A DNA stretch of 64,000 bases from Gigaspora rosea (lineage: Eukaryota > Glomeromycota > Glomeromycetes > Diversisporales > Gigasporaceae): assembly GCA_003550325.1 (NCBI GenBank), contig QKWP01000057.1:413542-477541 (forward strand), in the 5' to 3' direction. Shown here in pieces: positions 44,403-56,411 of this stretch (position 1 is the stretch's first letter; every line of letters starts with the position of its first letter). The position numbers and the translations under genes are program-made. The notes beneath the pieces are model-generated. The model was not told where the DNA came from, did not search any database, and worked only from the letters and a program-made list of their open reading frames with translations.

Positions 44403-44670
44403 CGGGTAGCACAAACCAAAAATCAACCGCCAATCAAATTATAGAATTTTGATGATCGCCGGCGAAGCAAAACAAGAAATAAAAACAAAAAAACTGAAAA
44501 ATACAAAAAAACGGCAGCCTAAACCGATGTGTTAATCAAAAATTTCGGGAAGGCAATTTTGCTTATATATCTACCTAAAACCTAATCTAACCCTAATATA
44601 GGACGACCCTAACCCTAAAGTTAATTGAAAAAATTATTAAATATGAGTTGCCTCCGCTTTAGACGTCCCC
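44403..44670. mobile_element. Mutator-like MITE, GTCTAAAG family, copy 2
   Basis: It shares GATCGCCGGCGAAGCAAAAC, the AAGGCAATTTTGCTTATAT segment, two CCCTAA runs and the right end TTGCCTCCGCTTTAGACGTC with copies 1 and 3. The left end is diverged. Confidence 0.7.
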
Positions 44671-45394
44671 CAAAAGGAAATCCGATTTGTAAATAAACTA
44701 AGTGCGTGAGATAAAAATTTAGGGTTAGGGCCTTAACGTTAGAGGCTATGTGTTAGAATGATGCTTAATATAAGTAAAATTTCATTCCCGTCATTTTCAC
44801 CAATTGCGTATTTTCGCTTTTTTCTTCTTTTACGCGTTGTTCGACTTCTTCGTTGGGCTGATCCGGAATAGTCAAAATTTGCACTCTCCGATTGGCTATT
44901 TTCTCTACTTGTTTCACATAATACCACAGAATTCACAGAAATAGGTTTATATCACAGAATATATTTATATCACCGCAGAATATCACAGAAAATAGTATTA
45001 GAAAGATCACATAATTTAACCACAGAAATCCTAATTTTAGAAAGTGGATCGGTAACTCTCGGAAAGTGGACAATTAATGGACATGAATTACGAGCATGTT
45101 GATCGAAAAGTTTCGGGAACATATAGTTTGTTAATAAAGGCTGCACGAATTTAGGCACATTTAGCACACAATTAGTCATTCTATACCACATATTTGCACA
45201 TAATTCTCAAAAATTGCTCACATCACATTACGCAGAAAATCATCGGCCCTGCTACAGGAGCTTGTATTTAGAGCTTCAATCCTACTTTTTAGGGGCCATT
45301 CGTAGTGAATGGCGCCGTAAATAGCCAATTACTACAATTATATTTACTACATATATTTTTACATACCATTTTTTAAACCTTAATTGTAATAATT

Positions 45395-45690
45395 ATGTAG
45401 TTATGTAGTTTTATTTACTACATGTAGTAATATGTAGTAATATAATATTAGTTATTTAGATGTAGTAATTATATAGTAATGTAGCATTATTACTGCATGT
45501 AGTAATATGTAGTAATATAATATTAGTTATTTATATGTAGTAATTATGTAGTAATGTAGTATTATTACTACATGTAATAATATGTAGCAATATAATATTA
45601 GTTATTTATATGTAGTAATTATGTAGTAATGTAGCATTATTACTACATGTAATAATATGTAATAATATAATATTATTTACTATATTAACT
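45395..45690. repeat. TAGTAATATGTAGTAATAT minisatellite
   Basis: Three to four units of about 70-75 bp built from TAGTAAT and ending TTACTACATGTAGTAATATG. The pattern resumes at 46440-46512, so the intervening sequence, including a hAT-like MITE, separates parts of the same or related arrays. Confidence 0.7.
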
Positions 45691-46180
45691 TCAACTTTTA
45701 TGTCTTTACAATTTACACCTTCAATCACAACTCACACCTTTAAGCACAACTCGCGGTCACCAACAACGATGAGGTTTATTTATATTAACTTGCAAAAAGA
45801 ACTTATTATAACTTATTTCCTTATTCCTATATTTATGCTTATACGTATGTGATTTTTTACTATTATATACCAAGCATACTGATAATTATAAATATTGCAA
45901 ATAATTCTTTGCATGCATAAAACTCTACTGAGCTAACTTATTACCCAACTATATGATTTCAGTTTGATTGCTAACTCTAATAAACTCTGTATGCATAAAC
46001 TTTACTGATCTAACTGATATATTCCTATAATTAATTGTTTATTTAATGTTATATGACTCCAGGTTCAAAGGTTTGATTATGTTACTACTAATGTATTCCG
46101 CAGCTGTGATCGTTAAATAATATTTGAATTAGTCAATTGCACATTGAATAAAATATTGTTATATATAAAAATAATTACTA
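45691..46180. other. AT-rich spacer, nothing recognised
   Basis: No long frame, inverted repeat or RNA gene found. Confidence 0.4.
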
Positions 46181-46187
46181 CATATAG

Positions 46188-46439
46188 CAGTGTTGTCACT
46201 TGGACGTGTCCATACTATGTTTTTTGTCCAATGTCCAAGATTGTCCAAAATCATCCAAGCCTATGTCCCATGTTTAACTAATCAATAAAGTAATTTAAAA
46301 AAATATATAATTATATATTTTTTTAGGTGCTGGACTCATTGGTGAAAAAATTAAAATAGATTATCTTAATAAAATTTTAAGTAATTTTAATTTGAAAAAA
46401 TGTTCAAAATGTCCAAAAAACATCCAAGTGACAACACTG
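46188..46439. mobile_element. hAT-like MITE, CAGTGTTGTCACTTGGACGT family, copy 2
   Basis: Nearly identical to 8488-8746, with the same inverted ends. Flanked by CATATAG on both sides (46181-46187 and 46440-46446). It interrupts a TACTACATATAG region. Confidence 0.88.
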
Positions 46440-46506
46440 CATATAGTTTATATTACTACATGTAATAATGTTTACTACATGTAATAATAATTACTACATA
46501 ATGTAG

Positions 46507-47455
46507 TAAATATTATTACAACTAGGTAAATGCATAGCATTGTTTGTCAAGAGCTAAATATTTATATAAATATAATAATTAAAAAAGTTTGCTATTTACT
46601 AGATAAAAGTATAGCATTGTTTGTCTAAAACTCAATTTTATTACTTGTACTATAAATTTTATATATGTTCTAATTTATGGAATTAATAATAAATTTTGAT
46701 CCACTAGTCCATTTTGGATGATTTAACTATCAAAATAGTCATCTCAATGAGACGATTCTAACAAGTCCAAAATTGTTAAAATCCAATCACAAAATCCCAA
46801 TACCATTTATCACTAAGTAAATTTATTTACTATTGAATAACTTTTGATTTACTGAGCTGTTTTGGAAGATTTAACCACCAAAATGTTCGTCTCAATGAGA
46901 CGATTCTAACAAGCCCAAAATCGTTAAATTTTAATTACAGGATCCAAATATCGATAAAGATTTATCAATTATTTAATCAAATTAATTTTATATATAAAAA
47001 TCAATTTGATTAAATGATTGATAAATCTTTATTGATCTTTGGATCCTGTGATAGGAATTTAACGATTTTGGGTTTTTTAGAATCGACTCTCTGAGATGAA
47101 CATTTTGGTGATTAAATTATTCAAAACGGCCTGGTGGATCAAAAGTTATTCAATAATAAAGAAATTTACTTAGTAATTGGATATTAACAATTTTGGGCTT
47201 GTTAGAATCGTCTTATCAAAATGAACATTTTGATAGTTAAATCAGCCAAAATGGACTAGTGGATCAAAAGTTATTATCAATTTCATAAATTGGCCAATTA
47301 AAAATAATTTAAAAATCATGTGAATGAACAGACAAAAAGTGCAAAGTTGCGTTCTTGATATTTTAATAGTGATATATCAAGAAAGTAACTTTTATATCAT
47401 GATATGTAGAAACTAAAGGTTCTTCACTTCGCTCTGAACAATTACTACTTTTTGT
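46507..47455. mobile_element. Foldback-containing element, copy A (GATCCACTAGTCCATTTTG family)
   Basis: One end carries AAATGCATAGCATTGTTTGTC, the other GAAACTAAAGGTTCTTCAC. Between them (46690-47275) is a long foldback made of two nested units with AACTTTTGAT, GTCTCAATGAGACGATTCTA and AAAATCGTTAAA. Copy B at 54040-55335 is in the opposite orientation. Confidence 0.75.
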
Positions 47456-47915
47456 AGTAAATAATTTCTACATACTACATATCACAATTTGAATTACACT
47501 ACCAATTATTAGCCATTTGAATTAAATTAAATTCTATTTTACACATCCAGTTAAATTCAAATATAATCCAAATTGAGTAAATTCGGATTCAATCCATAAA
47601 AGTAACTGACTAACCAATTAAAATTATAATTTTTAAAGTATAGATATGTGCAAAACTCAAATTACTATATAGAATAAAAGTTATTTAACGCATTTGAGAC
47701 AAGCTAAATACTTTATCAATGCCTTTTTTAATCACTAACACTCCACTTATACCTCTTACTGATTAGGGCCATGTCATTAATCACCTGATTATTTTTTATC
47801 AGAGGCCTACCCTCCTCCCTCTTCCTTAATATATATATAGTAGGTTCTTATATATAATTTCAACTTTTTTTTACCCCCCCTAAAAAATCACCTGATTTTT
47901 GTCACTCCTCTTACT
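47456..47915. other. Spacer, nothing recognised
   Basis: AT-rich sequence with a TACTACATA remnant near 47470 and a C-run near 47873. No gene. Confidence 0.4.
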
Positions 47916-48152
47916 AGTGATACTACCAAAATTGATTTTTGAAAAAGGCCTATTTCGTCTTCATTAAAGAAAATTAAAAATTTTTATAAGGAAGAGCAAA
48001 TAAAATTTATACAGATATATTTCTTATAATTTTGTCTATTCAAAAAAAGTATCGTCTTTCAAGTAAAATAGGTCAAAAACAATTTCATCTTCAAATTTTA
48101 ATTTCAGGTTTTAGAACTCGAAATGCTTTCGTCCTCATGTATACTGATTACA
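47916..48152. repeat. Dispersed repeat, copy 2 of 35636-35884
   Basis: The same sequence order with about 10% difference and a 14-bp deletion. A 71-codon plus frame starting here at 48032 is not conserved in copy 1. Confidence 0.75.
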
Positions 48153-48656
48153 TAATACTGACGTATGTATTTCGATTTATATTTATTTATGCTCTAAGTA
48201 AACTTGTTCTATATATAAAAATATATTATAACAGTATAAATTATTGAATGAATATATACGTACTAATTCCTACCTAGATATAGTCTACTGCATATTTATT
48301 ATATGCACAAACTTCCAGATTTATTTGATATACACATTGCTATTATGTTAAATAAGCCCTTAATAATTAAGATCCAATACTGTAAGCCTTGCAATTTTTT
48401 TAAAGGGTACTGTTCTAAACCAGTTAGTTTCTATAACTAATATACACAGTGCAATAATAATAATAATAAAAAAAAGGTTGTTAATTTATACTATTCATAA
48501 GTAATATTTTAAACTTTCAATAATAATTTAAAATTTAACTACTTTACAGTTCAAGACAATATTTATTTTACTTTTCTTACTAAGTTTAGCAACAAACATG
48601 TACTCATAACAATATCTAGGATTACAATTCAAATAATCCTTATCCTTAATCTGATA

Positions 48657-49593
48657 TATGGTCCGGTGCGAAAATATAAATACACAAAAACTAAAAGTTA
48701 TTTTGTCTACATATAAAAGTTCTTCAGTTTTAACTCTTTATTTATAATTTTTTTATACCTAATAAAGAAAGACCTAAGCTACATTTTGATATAATTTTTA
48801 TTATCATTTTATAATAAGATTATTTTATAATAAATTTTTTAAAAATTCTATTTTTTTTTTAAAAAAAAATTATTTTCGCCACCAATATGCAACTTTATAA
48901 GCTTGTACCATGCAACTGCATTGCCATACATATGCTAAATATACAGTTAAAATTTTAACTTAATTGGATTAATAGTTGTTAAAATATAGATTAAAAACTA
49001 ATTTATTTTAATAAAGTTTTGTATATAACTATATATAGCAATTTATATATTTTAAAATTTATATTTTAACAACTACTGATTCAATTAAGCTAAAATTTTA
49101 ACTATATATTTAGCATATATATAACAATATACTTGTACAATAAAAACTTACAAAATTGTAAATTAGTAACAAAAATATAGTTATTTTTAAAAGGTATTTT
49201 TTTGCTTTTTTAAAAAAAAATACTAAATTTTAAAAACATTATTACACAACAATATGTATATAAAAAAATAATAAACTTTATATTAATAAATAGCTTAGAA
49301 CTTGGTTGTTTAGTACAAAAAAATTATAAATAAATAATTAAAAATTAAAAACTTTTATATATAGATAAATTAATTATTTAATGTTAATTTATTCATATTT
49401 TTGTATTTTACAAATTGAAAAATAAGTTAATAATAAAAATTTTTACAGAAATAAAATTTTTTAATAAAATTTACATTAAAATAAATCCGCAGACCTGAGT
49501 AATAAATAAATGCATTTAAATTCTTATATTAAATTTAAAAAATTTTTTTATTATAAGATATGTCATGTATTTACATTTTTGCACTGGACCATA
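48657..49593. mobile_element. TA-flanked element, TATGGTCCGGTGCGAAAAT ends
   Basis: Left TATGGTCCGGTGCGAAAATA and right complement (TTTTGCACTGGACCATA) with TA at both sides, continuing with GTATTTACAT. 937 bp, mariner-type target. The interior has a second palindrome (48890-49140). No transposase. Confidence 0.75.
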
Positions 49594-50181
49594 TATTACG
49601 GATCTATCTGTTCAGCATGAGGGAAATTTATTTTTATTGGTTGTTTATTTCTATTGAAAAACCAATATTACACAGATTATTTATATTGTTTACAATAGAG
49701 AAATGAACCTGTAAATAGCAAAAAAGATTTTCATAATTAAATCTGTCTGAAATTTTGTAAAATTATAATTTGAAACCATTTTTTTTATATAGAAGTATTT
49801 AATAATAAAAAAATTATTTTAATATTAAAGCTAGTAATAGTAATTATAAGCTTATTGTGCTTATATAGAAGAATTTTATTAAATAAATATTTTGTTTTAA
49901 AAAAAGTTGAGATTATATAGGTGTAATTATATAGAAGGAATTTTATAAAAGAATGATTATATAAAAAATAAAAAAATATTTTTTTTTGGTTCTCATTTAT
50001 TTTGTTAAAATAAATTAATTATAATTAATTACTAACTAATTATAAAAGTACAAGCTTTCTATTTTTCAATAATATAGTTAGTAATTGTAACACTGTTGTA
50101 ACTAACTATTGTAAAAAGCAAAAAACTTTAACCAAAAAGCATGATTATAAGCCAATTATTACTCAAGGATTCTTTATATAA
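49594..50181. other. AT-rich spacer, nothing recognised
   Basis: Short GTAATTAT/ATAATTAC repeats; no gene. Confidence 0.4.
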
Positions 50182-50323
50182 TAGTATTGGCAATTTTACT
50201 AGTCGAACCAAAAATTGACTAATTTGACCAAAAAAACATATAAATTTGGCTGAATTAGCTGTTTTTTTTGGCTATTTTTTGGCTAGTCAAAAATATGTTT
50301 AGCTAGTAAAATTGCCAACACTA
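50182..50323. mobile_element. Very short hAT-like MITE
   Basis: TAGTATTGGCAATTTTACTA and TAGTAAAATTGCCAACACTA are near-inverted ends similar to the CAGTGTTGGCAA end of the 24926 element. 142 bp. Flanking sequence TATATAA is roughly duplicated. Confidence 0.65.
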
Positions 50324-50463
50324 CCATATAATATTTTAGAATCAATATTCAAATTTGATAAATCTCTAATTAAAATACTAATGATTATTAAACTATCTGT
50401 TTAAAGTAAAAAATCTAACACAAAAAAAACAATAAAAAGTACAAAAATATTAAAAAGTAATAT

Positions 50464-50692
50464 ATGTGACAGATTATAATGAAATCCAGATTAAAATGAA
50501 ATTATAGTATAAAAACTCAGAAAATTATAATAAACAAGTAATAAATGTGGCAGATTATAATGAAATCCAGATTAAAATGAAATTATAGTATAAAAACTCA
50601 GAAAATTATAATAAACAAGTATTAGTAGGTTTTAGAAGGCTAGCAGGTTAAATAGAAAATGTAGATTTTATTTTAAATTATAATCTTCTACA
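50464..50692. mobile_element. CAGATTAAAATGAAAT family MITE with duplicated left end
   Basis: The 62-bp left end (GTGACAGATTATAATGAAAT .. AATAAACAAGTA) occurs twice in tandem (50464 and 50528). The inverted right end ends TTTAAATTATAATCTTCTAC. Confidence 0.6.
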
Positions 50693-50783
50693 ATAAATAA
50701 ATATAGAATAGAAAACCTTATGACTAAAATTTACTATTTTAAAGTTTTTTTGTATAATTTTTTTTAACAAATATTTTGTAATA

Positions 50784-52573
50784 CACGTCACTCTGGTTAT
50801 ATTGACATTCTCCAGCAATGGAAAAATTGTCGATATATCCAGATGTCAGTTTAATAAGCATCTCTATCTATACCGACATTATATTGATATTGCATAGATA
50901 TGTCGGCTTAGGCAGAAGTAAATTTTTTTGTTTTCACCAAGCTTATACTAAGAATAATAAACTTAGCAAAATAAATTTATTTATTTATTTTTTTTTTTTT
51001 AACCTTAAGCAGCCACGCTAATACTTTATTAAGATACTTGTATTTACTATTGTACCCACAATTGTACCTACATAGCACTACCTAATAACTAAGTTTAGCA
51101 TCATCTGGCCATCCAGTCGGTACCTAAGTACCCGGATACCTAAATGCGACCTACCGCACTGTTCCGATACCATATGGTATTAATACAGAATACTTATCTA
51201 GCTACTTAAAGCCAAAATAAAAAGGTCAAAGGTCTTCCCCTTTTTACGATAAGCTAGAAATTACCTTCCTATCTTCTCTTTTCCTTTAACATTTCAAGAA
51301 GGCTTGTCAACATTACTAACTTCTTTTAATCTTCCTTATCTAGCCTCTAGGACAAGGAATATTTCCTCCTAATCCATACGAACAATAGTTTTTTAAGAAA
51401 ACAAAAGGAGATATAAAGGGGGTATTACTACAAAACCTACACGACATCCAAAATGAACAAAGTAAACAAAACATAGACAAAAAAAGACAAAGAAAAGAAA
51501 ATAAAATTGACATCGTTCATAAGAACTAATTTTAAAAATTATATAGACTGTATAAAGCATATAGCTTTACCCAAGTACTATATTTACAAAAGTAAAGAAA
51601 CGATAGAAAGATAACCGAAATACGCCGTTTCGAAGGGATGCGTCAGAAGAAATTTCTTTTCGGTTCGACTCCTACATGTCCAGTGTCCTTATCATTTATT
51701 GTTTGTTTCAGCCAATCTGAAACGCACTCCTGACTTAACCCAATTTAGTAGGCGTCGTCCCAATCTGGGCAGAGTAAACATTGCCGATCTTTTAGAGGGG
51801 GTAAGCTAGATTTCCCACTTTTTGTTGAAATTTTGAAAAGTTCCAAGAAGTGCCGAAAAGAAGCCCAAAAGGTACCAAATGTTAGGGAGTTGGTAAGAGT
51901 TACGCTTAGCATAATAACACATCTCAAAACTAAACTCTAGGTCGTTGCTCACTACTTCTTTGCTTGGTAGTATCAGACAGAGGCCCACTAACGGTAAGTG
52001 ATAAACTCTAAGCTTGTCAGCAGGTAGTCTATGAACTTTACCTCTAAACGACAAGTGCCGCTTACTGTAGGCTTTGTTTGATAGAGCCAATTTACTATTT
52101 TATGTGTTAAATAGAAAGTTTTCATAGGTCGGTGTTCTTGAAATTTTTGGTATGAGAGATTGTCGGAAAGAGTTGTTCTCTTTTTTGAATAAATTTATTT
52201 TAGTACAAAATGAATTTGTTTTATGTTTAACATAAAATAAATTCATCATATATTTGCATAAAATGATGAAATAAATTTATTTTATACTTATTGTTTCATG
52301 CTAAGCTTAGTATAAAGCAAATTTAAAAAATTAATTTGATTGGTACACCTATAACGACAGTCGGTTTATAAAAATTGTCGCTATATCCAGCAATAAAAAT
52401 TATCTTAAATAATTTTTTAATATTAAAATTGTCGATATGTCGTTATAATCAATATCTCTTATGATTGTCAGTATAACCAATAAATTTTTAACATTATAGA
52501 TTTTTTTTTGAAAAAAGTGTCGATATAACCAGCTGTCGGTTAATCCAGCTGTCGGTATAACCAGAGTGACGTG
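50784..52573. mobile_element. Tigger/mariner-like non-autonomous element, TA-flanked, 1.8 kb
   Basis: Ends CACGTCACTCTGGTTATA / TATAACCAGAGTGACGTG with TA on each side (50782-50783 and 52574-52575). Subterminal copies of GTCGGTATAACC / GTCGATATATCC resemble ends of pogo/Tigger elements. The interior 51050-52110 is richer in GC than the rest of the window and holds an unrecognised reading frame. Confidence 0.8.
51806..52090 (-). CDS. Unrecognised 94-codon frame inside the Tigger-like element
   Basis: Starts MALSNKAYSKRHLSFRGK, then HRLPADKLRVYHLPLVGLCL and a hydrophobic stretch (IWYLLGFFSALLGTF). Codon use is more GC-rich than nearby frames. It does not resemble a DDE transposase. It may be cargo (organelle or host DNA) or chance. 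Confidence 0.3.
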   Translation of the reverse strand: MALSNKAYSKRHLSFRGKVHRLPADKLRVYHLPLVGLCLILPSKEVVSNDLEFSFEMCYYAKRNSYQLPNIWYLLGFFSALLGTFQNFNKKWEI

Positions 52574-52752
52574 TATAACTATTTACTATTACTATTACAG
52601 GACCCCGAAGAACTCTGATACAACTCAAATCTGTGTTTGTATAATTTTAGCAGTATTTTAACCAAATAGATGTATAAAATAGAGCAAAATTTGAAAATTT
52701 ACTATATAAAAATGCAACGTTTGATAAATTTCTATACAAAATTTCCTTTTTA

Positions 52753-53032
52753 GGGGATATCTAAAGCGGGGGCAACTCATATTTCTTAATAATTTTCTCG
52801 GTTAACTTTAGGGTTAGGGTCATCTTATATTAGAGTTAGGCTAGATATATATAAGCAAAATTGGCTTCCCGATATTTTTACTTAACCTACCTGAGGTAGG
52901 TTTAGACTGCCATTTTTTGTATTTTTTAGGTTTTTCGTTTTTTGCTTCGCCAGCGATCATCAAAATTCTGTAATTTGATTGGCTGTGATCACGTGAATTT
53001 GCCCCCGCTTTAGACGACTCCCTTTTTTAGAA
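52753..53032. mobile_element. Mutator-like MITE, GTCTAAAG family, copy 3 (inverted)
   Basis: GGGGATATCTAAAGCGGGGG and GCCCCCGCTTTAGACGACTC are inverted ends, better preserved than in copies 1 and 2. TTTTTAG-like flanks on both sides suggest an imperfect 9-bp duplication. The interior includes TTTAGGGTTAGGG. Confidence 0.8.
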
Positions 53033-53153
53033 TCATCTAAGTTGTATTAGAGTTCTTCAGGGTCCTACGATTACCTATTTATTACAATTTAATTTTTTTT
53101 TGCCAAATTTGCTCAAGTAGATTTTGCTAAAAAAGAGTATATGTAGTTTTAAT

Positions 53154-53970
53154 TAGAGGTCTGACTCGTTCAAAAAATAAGCATCTAAATATTTATTTGT
53201 TTAATTTTTAGTATTCAAATATTCGTTCAAAAATTTTGAATGAATATTCAAATATTCACTAAATATTTATTGAATCTTAAATATATTTCAATTTTAAAAA
53301 ATTATTTACTATTTCACTTAAATTAGCCAATAAAATTGCAAATAAATAAATAAAAAATAAAATAAAATAATAATATACAATCGCCTCTTTCTAATCCGAA
53401 CCTCTCTAAACCGAACACTATTAAACTCACTCTAAACTGAACAAAATCTTCTAGAACATTTGTAAATTTTATTATAAAGTTCGGATAAGCCATATATAAC
53501 TTTTTTAAAACTGAACTTTTTCAAATTTTTACATAGTAAAAAAAAGCAGTCCCAGCAGTTCGGATTAGAAAGAGTTAACTGTATATATGGGATAAGTGCT
53601 GCGAAAAGAGACCAAATTGACACAAAAAAAGATCTTTGGAAAATCAATTTTTATGTTGTAAATCTTATAATAAATCATAAGAAAGTGCAAACTTTAAAGC
53701 AAAATTTTATTAATACAACTACTTTTGTATTTTAAGCAAAAAATGATCCTAATCTTATTCTAAATTGATTTATGTAAAAAAATATATTTTGAAAAATTTT
53801 CAATTTGGTCCCTTTTTGTAGTATCTAGCCCATATATTCAATGAATATTCAATAAATATATTCAGTAAAATTTTAAATATTCAAATATTCATTCAGTAAA
53901 AAAATTAATATTCGAATATTCAAATATTCAGAGAATATTCAAATATATTATTCACTAAATCAAACTTCTA
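53154..53970. mobile_element. hAT-like element with TATTCAAATATTC subterminal repeats
   Basis: Ends TAGAGGTCTGACT / AAATCAAACTTCTA are imperfect inverted repeats flanked by a perfect 8-bp duplication GTTTTAAT (53146-53153 and 53971-53978). Dense ATTCAAATATTC copies lie at both sides. A second pair (TCTTTCTAATCCGAAC / GTTCGGATTAGAAAGAG) suggests a nested element near 53383-53575. Confidence 0.85.
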
Positions 53971-54039
53971 GTTTTAATGATATTTGATCAAGAACTTTAT
54001 AGATAAAGCAAAAGCAAAAAAAAATTATATTACTATATT

Positions 54040-55335
54040 AATTGTCCAGAGTGAAGCAAAGGACCTTTAGTTTCTACGTATTGTGAAACAAAAGTTACTT
54101 TCTTGATACATCACATATTAAAATTTCAAAACCACAACTTTGCACTTTCCGTTTGTCCACTCACATGATTTTTAAATTATTTTTAATTGGCCAATTTATA
54201 AAATTGATAATAACTTTTGATCCACTAGTCCATTTTGAATTATTTAACTATCAAATGTTCGTCTCGATGAGATGATTCTAACAAGCCCAAAATTGTTAAA
54301 ATCCAATCACAGGATTCCAAGATTGTTCATCACTAAGTAAATTTCTTTACTATTGAATAACTTTTGATTTGCTAGGCTGTTTTGGATAATTTAACCAACA
54401 AATGTTTGTCTCAGTGAGACAATTCTAACAAGCCCAAAATCATTAAATTCCAATCACAGGATCCAAAGATCGATAAAGATTTATCAATCATTTAATCAAA
54501 TTTATTTTTATATATAGTGCTAGAAGCCTATAAAATAGAGTAACTTTGAAATGCATCATCTTTTTATAGAGACAATATTTTTAAAAGCTATTTGGCAAAC
54601 TTGTAGAGCTTATCATAGAGAACAAAGTTACTGGTCAGATTTTTAAAATATTGTCTTTATAAAAAGTTATAGTATTTAAAATTGAAACACATAGTAATTA
54701 CATATAAAACAATAGTAATCTTTAAAATGCATCAACTTTTTATACAGAAGGTTTTCAAAAAAAATATTTGGCATAGTTACAGAACTAATATTCCTTTATA
54801 AAGTTATCAGTCAGTTTTTTAAAAAACCTCTTGTACAAAAAACTATAGCAATTTAAAAATTGAAACATGTTGAGTATAGGCTTCTAGCACCATATAAAAT
54901 TAATTTGATTAAATGATTGATAAATTTTTATCGATCTTTGGATCCTGTGACTGGAATTTAAGGATTTTGGGCTTGTTAGAATCGTCTCACTGAGACGAAC
55001 ATTTTGGTGGTTAAATCATCCAAAACAACCTAGTGGATCAAAAGTTATTCAATAGTAAATAAATTTACTTGGTAATAAACAATCTTGGGATTCTGTGATT
55101 GGATTTTAACGATTTTGGGCTTGTTAGAATCGTCTCATTGAGACGAATATTTTGATAGTTAAATCATCCAAAACGGACTAGTGGATCAAAAGTTATTATT
55201 AATTCCATAAATTAGAACATATATAAAATTTATAGTACAAGCTTGTAAATAGCGAACTTTTTTAATTATTATATTTATATAAATATTTAGCTCCGGACAA
55301 ACAATGCTATGCATTTCTAGTTTATTTATAAAGTG
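54040..55335. mobile_element. Foldback-containing element, copy B, interrupted
   Basis: Copy of 46507-47455 in reverse orientation, from GAGTGAAGCAAAGGACC to ACAATGCTATGCATTTCTAG. A separate element (54517-54890) is inserted in the TATATA at its foldback centre. Confidence 0.75.
54517..54890. mobile_element. Nested MITE, GTGCTAGAAGCCTATA ends
   Basis: GTGCTAGAAGCCTATA / TATAGGCTTCTAGCAC are perfect inverted ends. Flanks TATATA and CATATA may be the target duplication. Internal phrases AATGCATCA and TTTTTATA repeat in both halves. Confidence 0.8.
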
Positions 55336-55464
55336 TACTAGAACTAGTATAGTCAAAAAAAATAATTTTTTTAATAATACTAAAATAACCTATTTTTGAA
55401 TATCTAATAGATTTTTGTAAATAAAAATAGAAAAAATCTAGACAGTGACCTTGTGCATATTTCG

Positions 55465-55482
55465 TTAGGGTTAGGGTTAGGG
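55465..55482 (+). repeat. Three tandem TTAGGG units
   Basis: A perfect interstitial telomere-like tract with no obvious enclosing inverted repeat. Confidence 0.85.
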
Positions 55483-56411
55483 TACAGATGAACAGATGAT
55501 CATTTTTGTTAGAAGTGCAACAGGGGTTACCCTAGTAAAATTTTGAGATATAAAAATAGGGGGCACAAAGTGCACGGGACGGGGCACTATCATCTATTTT
55601 ATAAACTGAATAAAACTAGTACAAAAGTCTAAATCCAATTTATTCCCGGTAATATTTAAATATAATGCATTTTAATTCCTTATTTAAACTTATTTCTACT
55701 TATTATCTCACCAACTAAATTTTACACTCTTTTATATTTACATCATAAAATTTACGAGACTTTGACTTCGTCTGCTACCCGATTAAAAATTTATATTAAA
55801 ACAATATAATAATAATAAATAATATAAACTTAGATTTAGAACATGAGTTTAAGGAAAATTTGATTATGAAACAACAAATTTTTATATTGATGCAATGTTG
55901 GATAATACTAATCTAGAATAGAATTATGATATATTATAGATTTAAAATAAATTTGATATGGGGATTGGGATACCATAGCAACGAGTCACTATAAATTAAT
56001 ACCCAAAATATTGTATAAAAATCAAAAAAAAAAAATTCCAAAAATTTTATTTCATACATTTAATTTTACAACTGTTGAGATGTCTAAAAAAATTTAAATT
56101 AAGAGGGTAAAACACCAGGTTAATTAACTACCAATGACAACAACTTGTATAACCTGGCGCACATTTCAGACATGCTTCATAAACTAGCAGTCTGAATCAA
56201 ATAAAAGTAATACCTCTCGATGAAAGAAATCGATTAGTATAAATTTTATTTGATTTTGATAGTAGACTAGATTAAAAAGCTTAAAACTAAATGTGTAATT
56301 GATAGATCTTATCAAAAGCTACTTAAATAATTTTTTGTTGGGCCATACTCTGAAAAGACATTATGCTTGAATGATATAAATAAACGGTCAATCAAAATGA
56401 ATTCAAACGTT
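55483..56411. other. Spacer downstream of the bZIP gene
   Basis: Includes a small hairpin at 56110-56165 (ACACCAGGTTAATT / AACCTGGCGC) and otherwise AT-rich sequence. No gene recognised. Confidence 0.4.

Noticed and set aside
44739-45191. Two minus frames of 65 and 73 codons
   Set aside because: Different frames, no motif, next to a MITE; the basic patch RRSRTTRKRRKKRK alone is not enough for a gene call.
51655-51685. tRNA-like GGTTCGACTCC
   Set aside because: T-stem pairing is poor and no A box or acceptor stem was found, so no tRNA is called.
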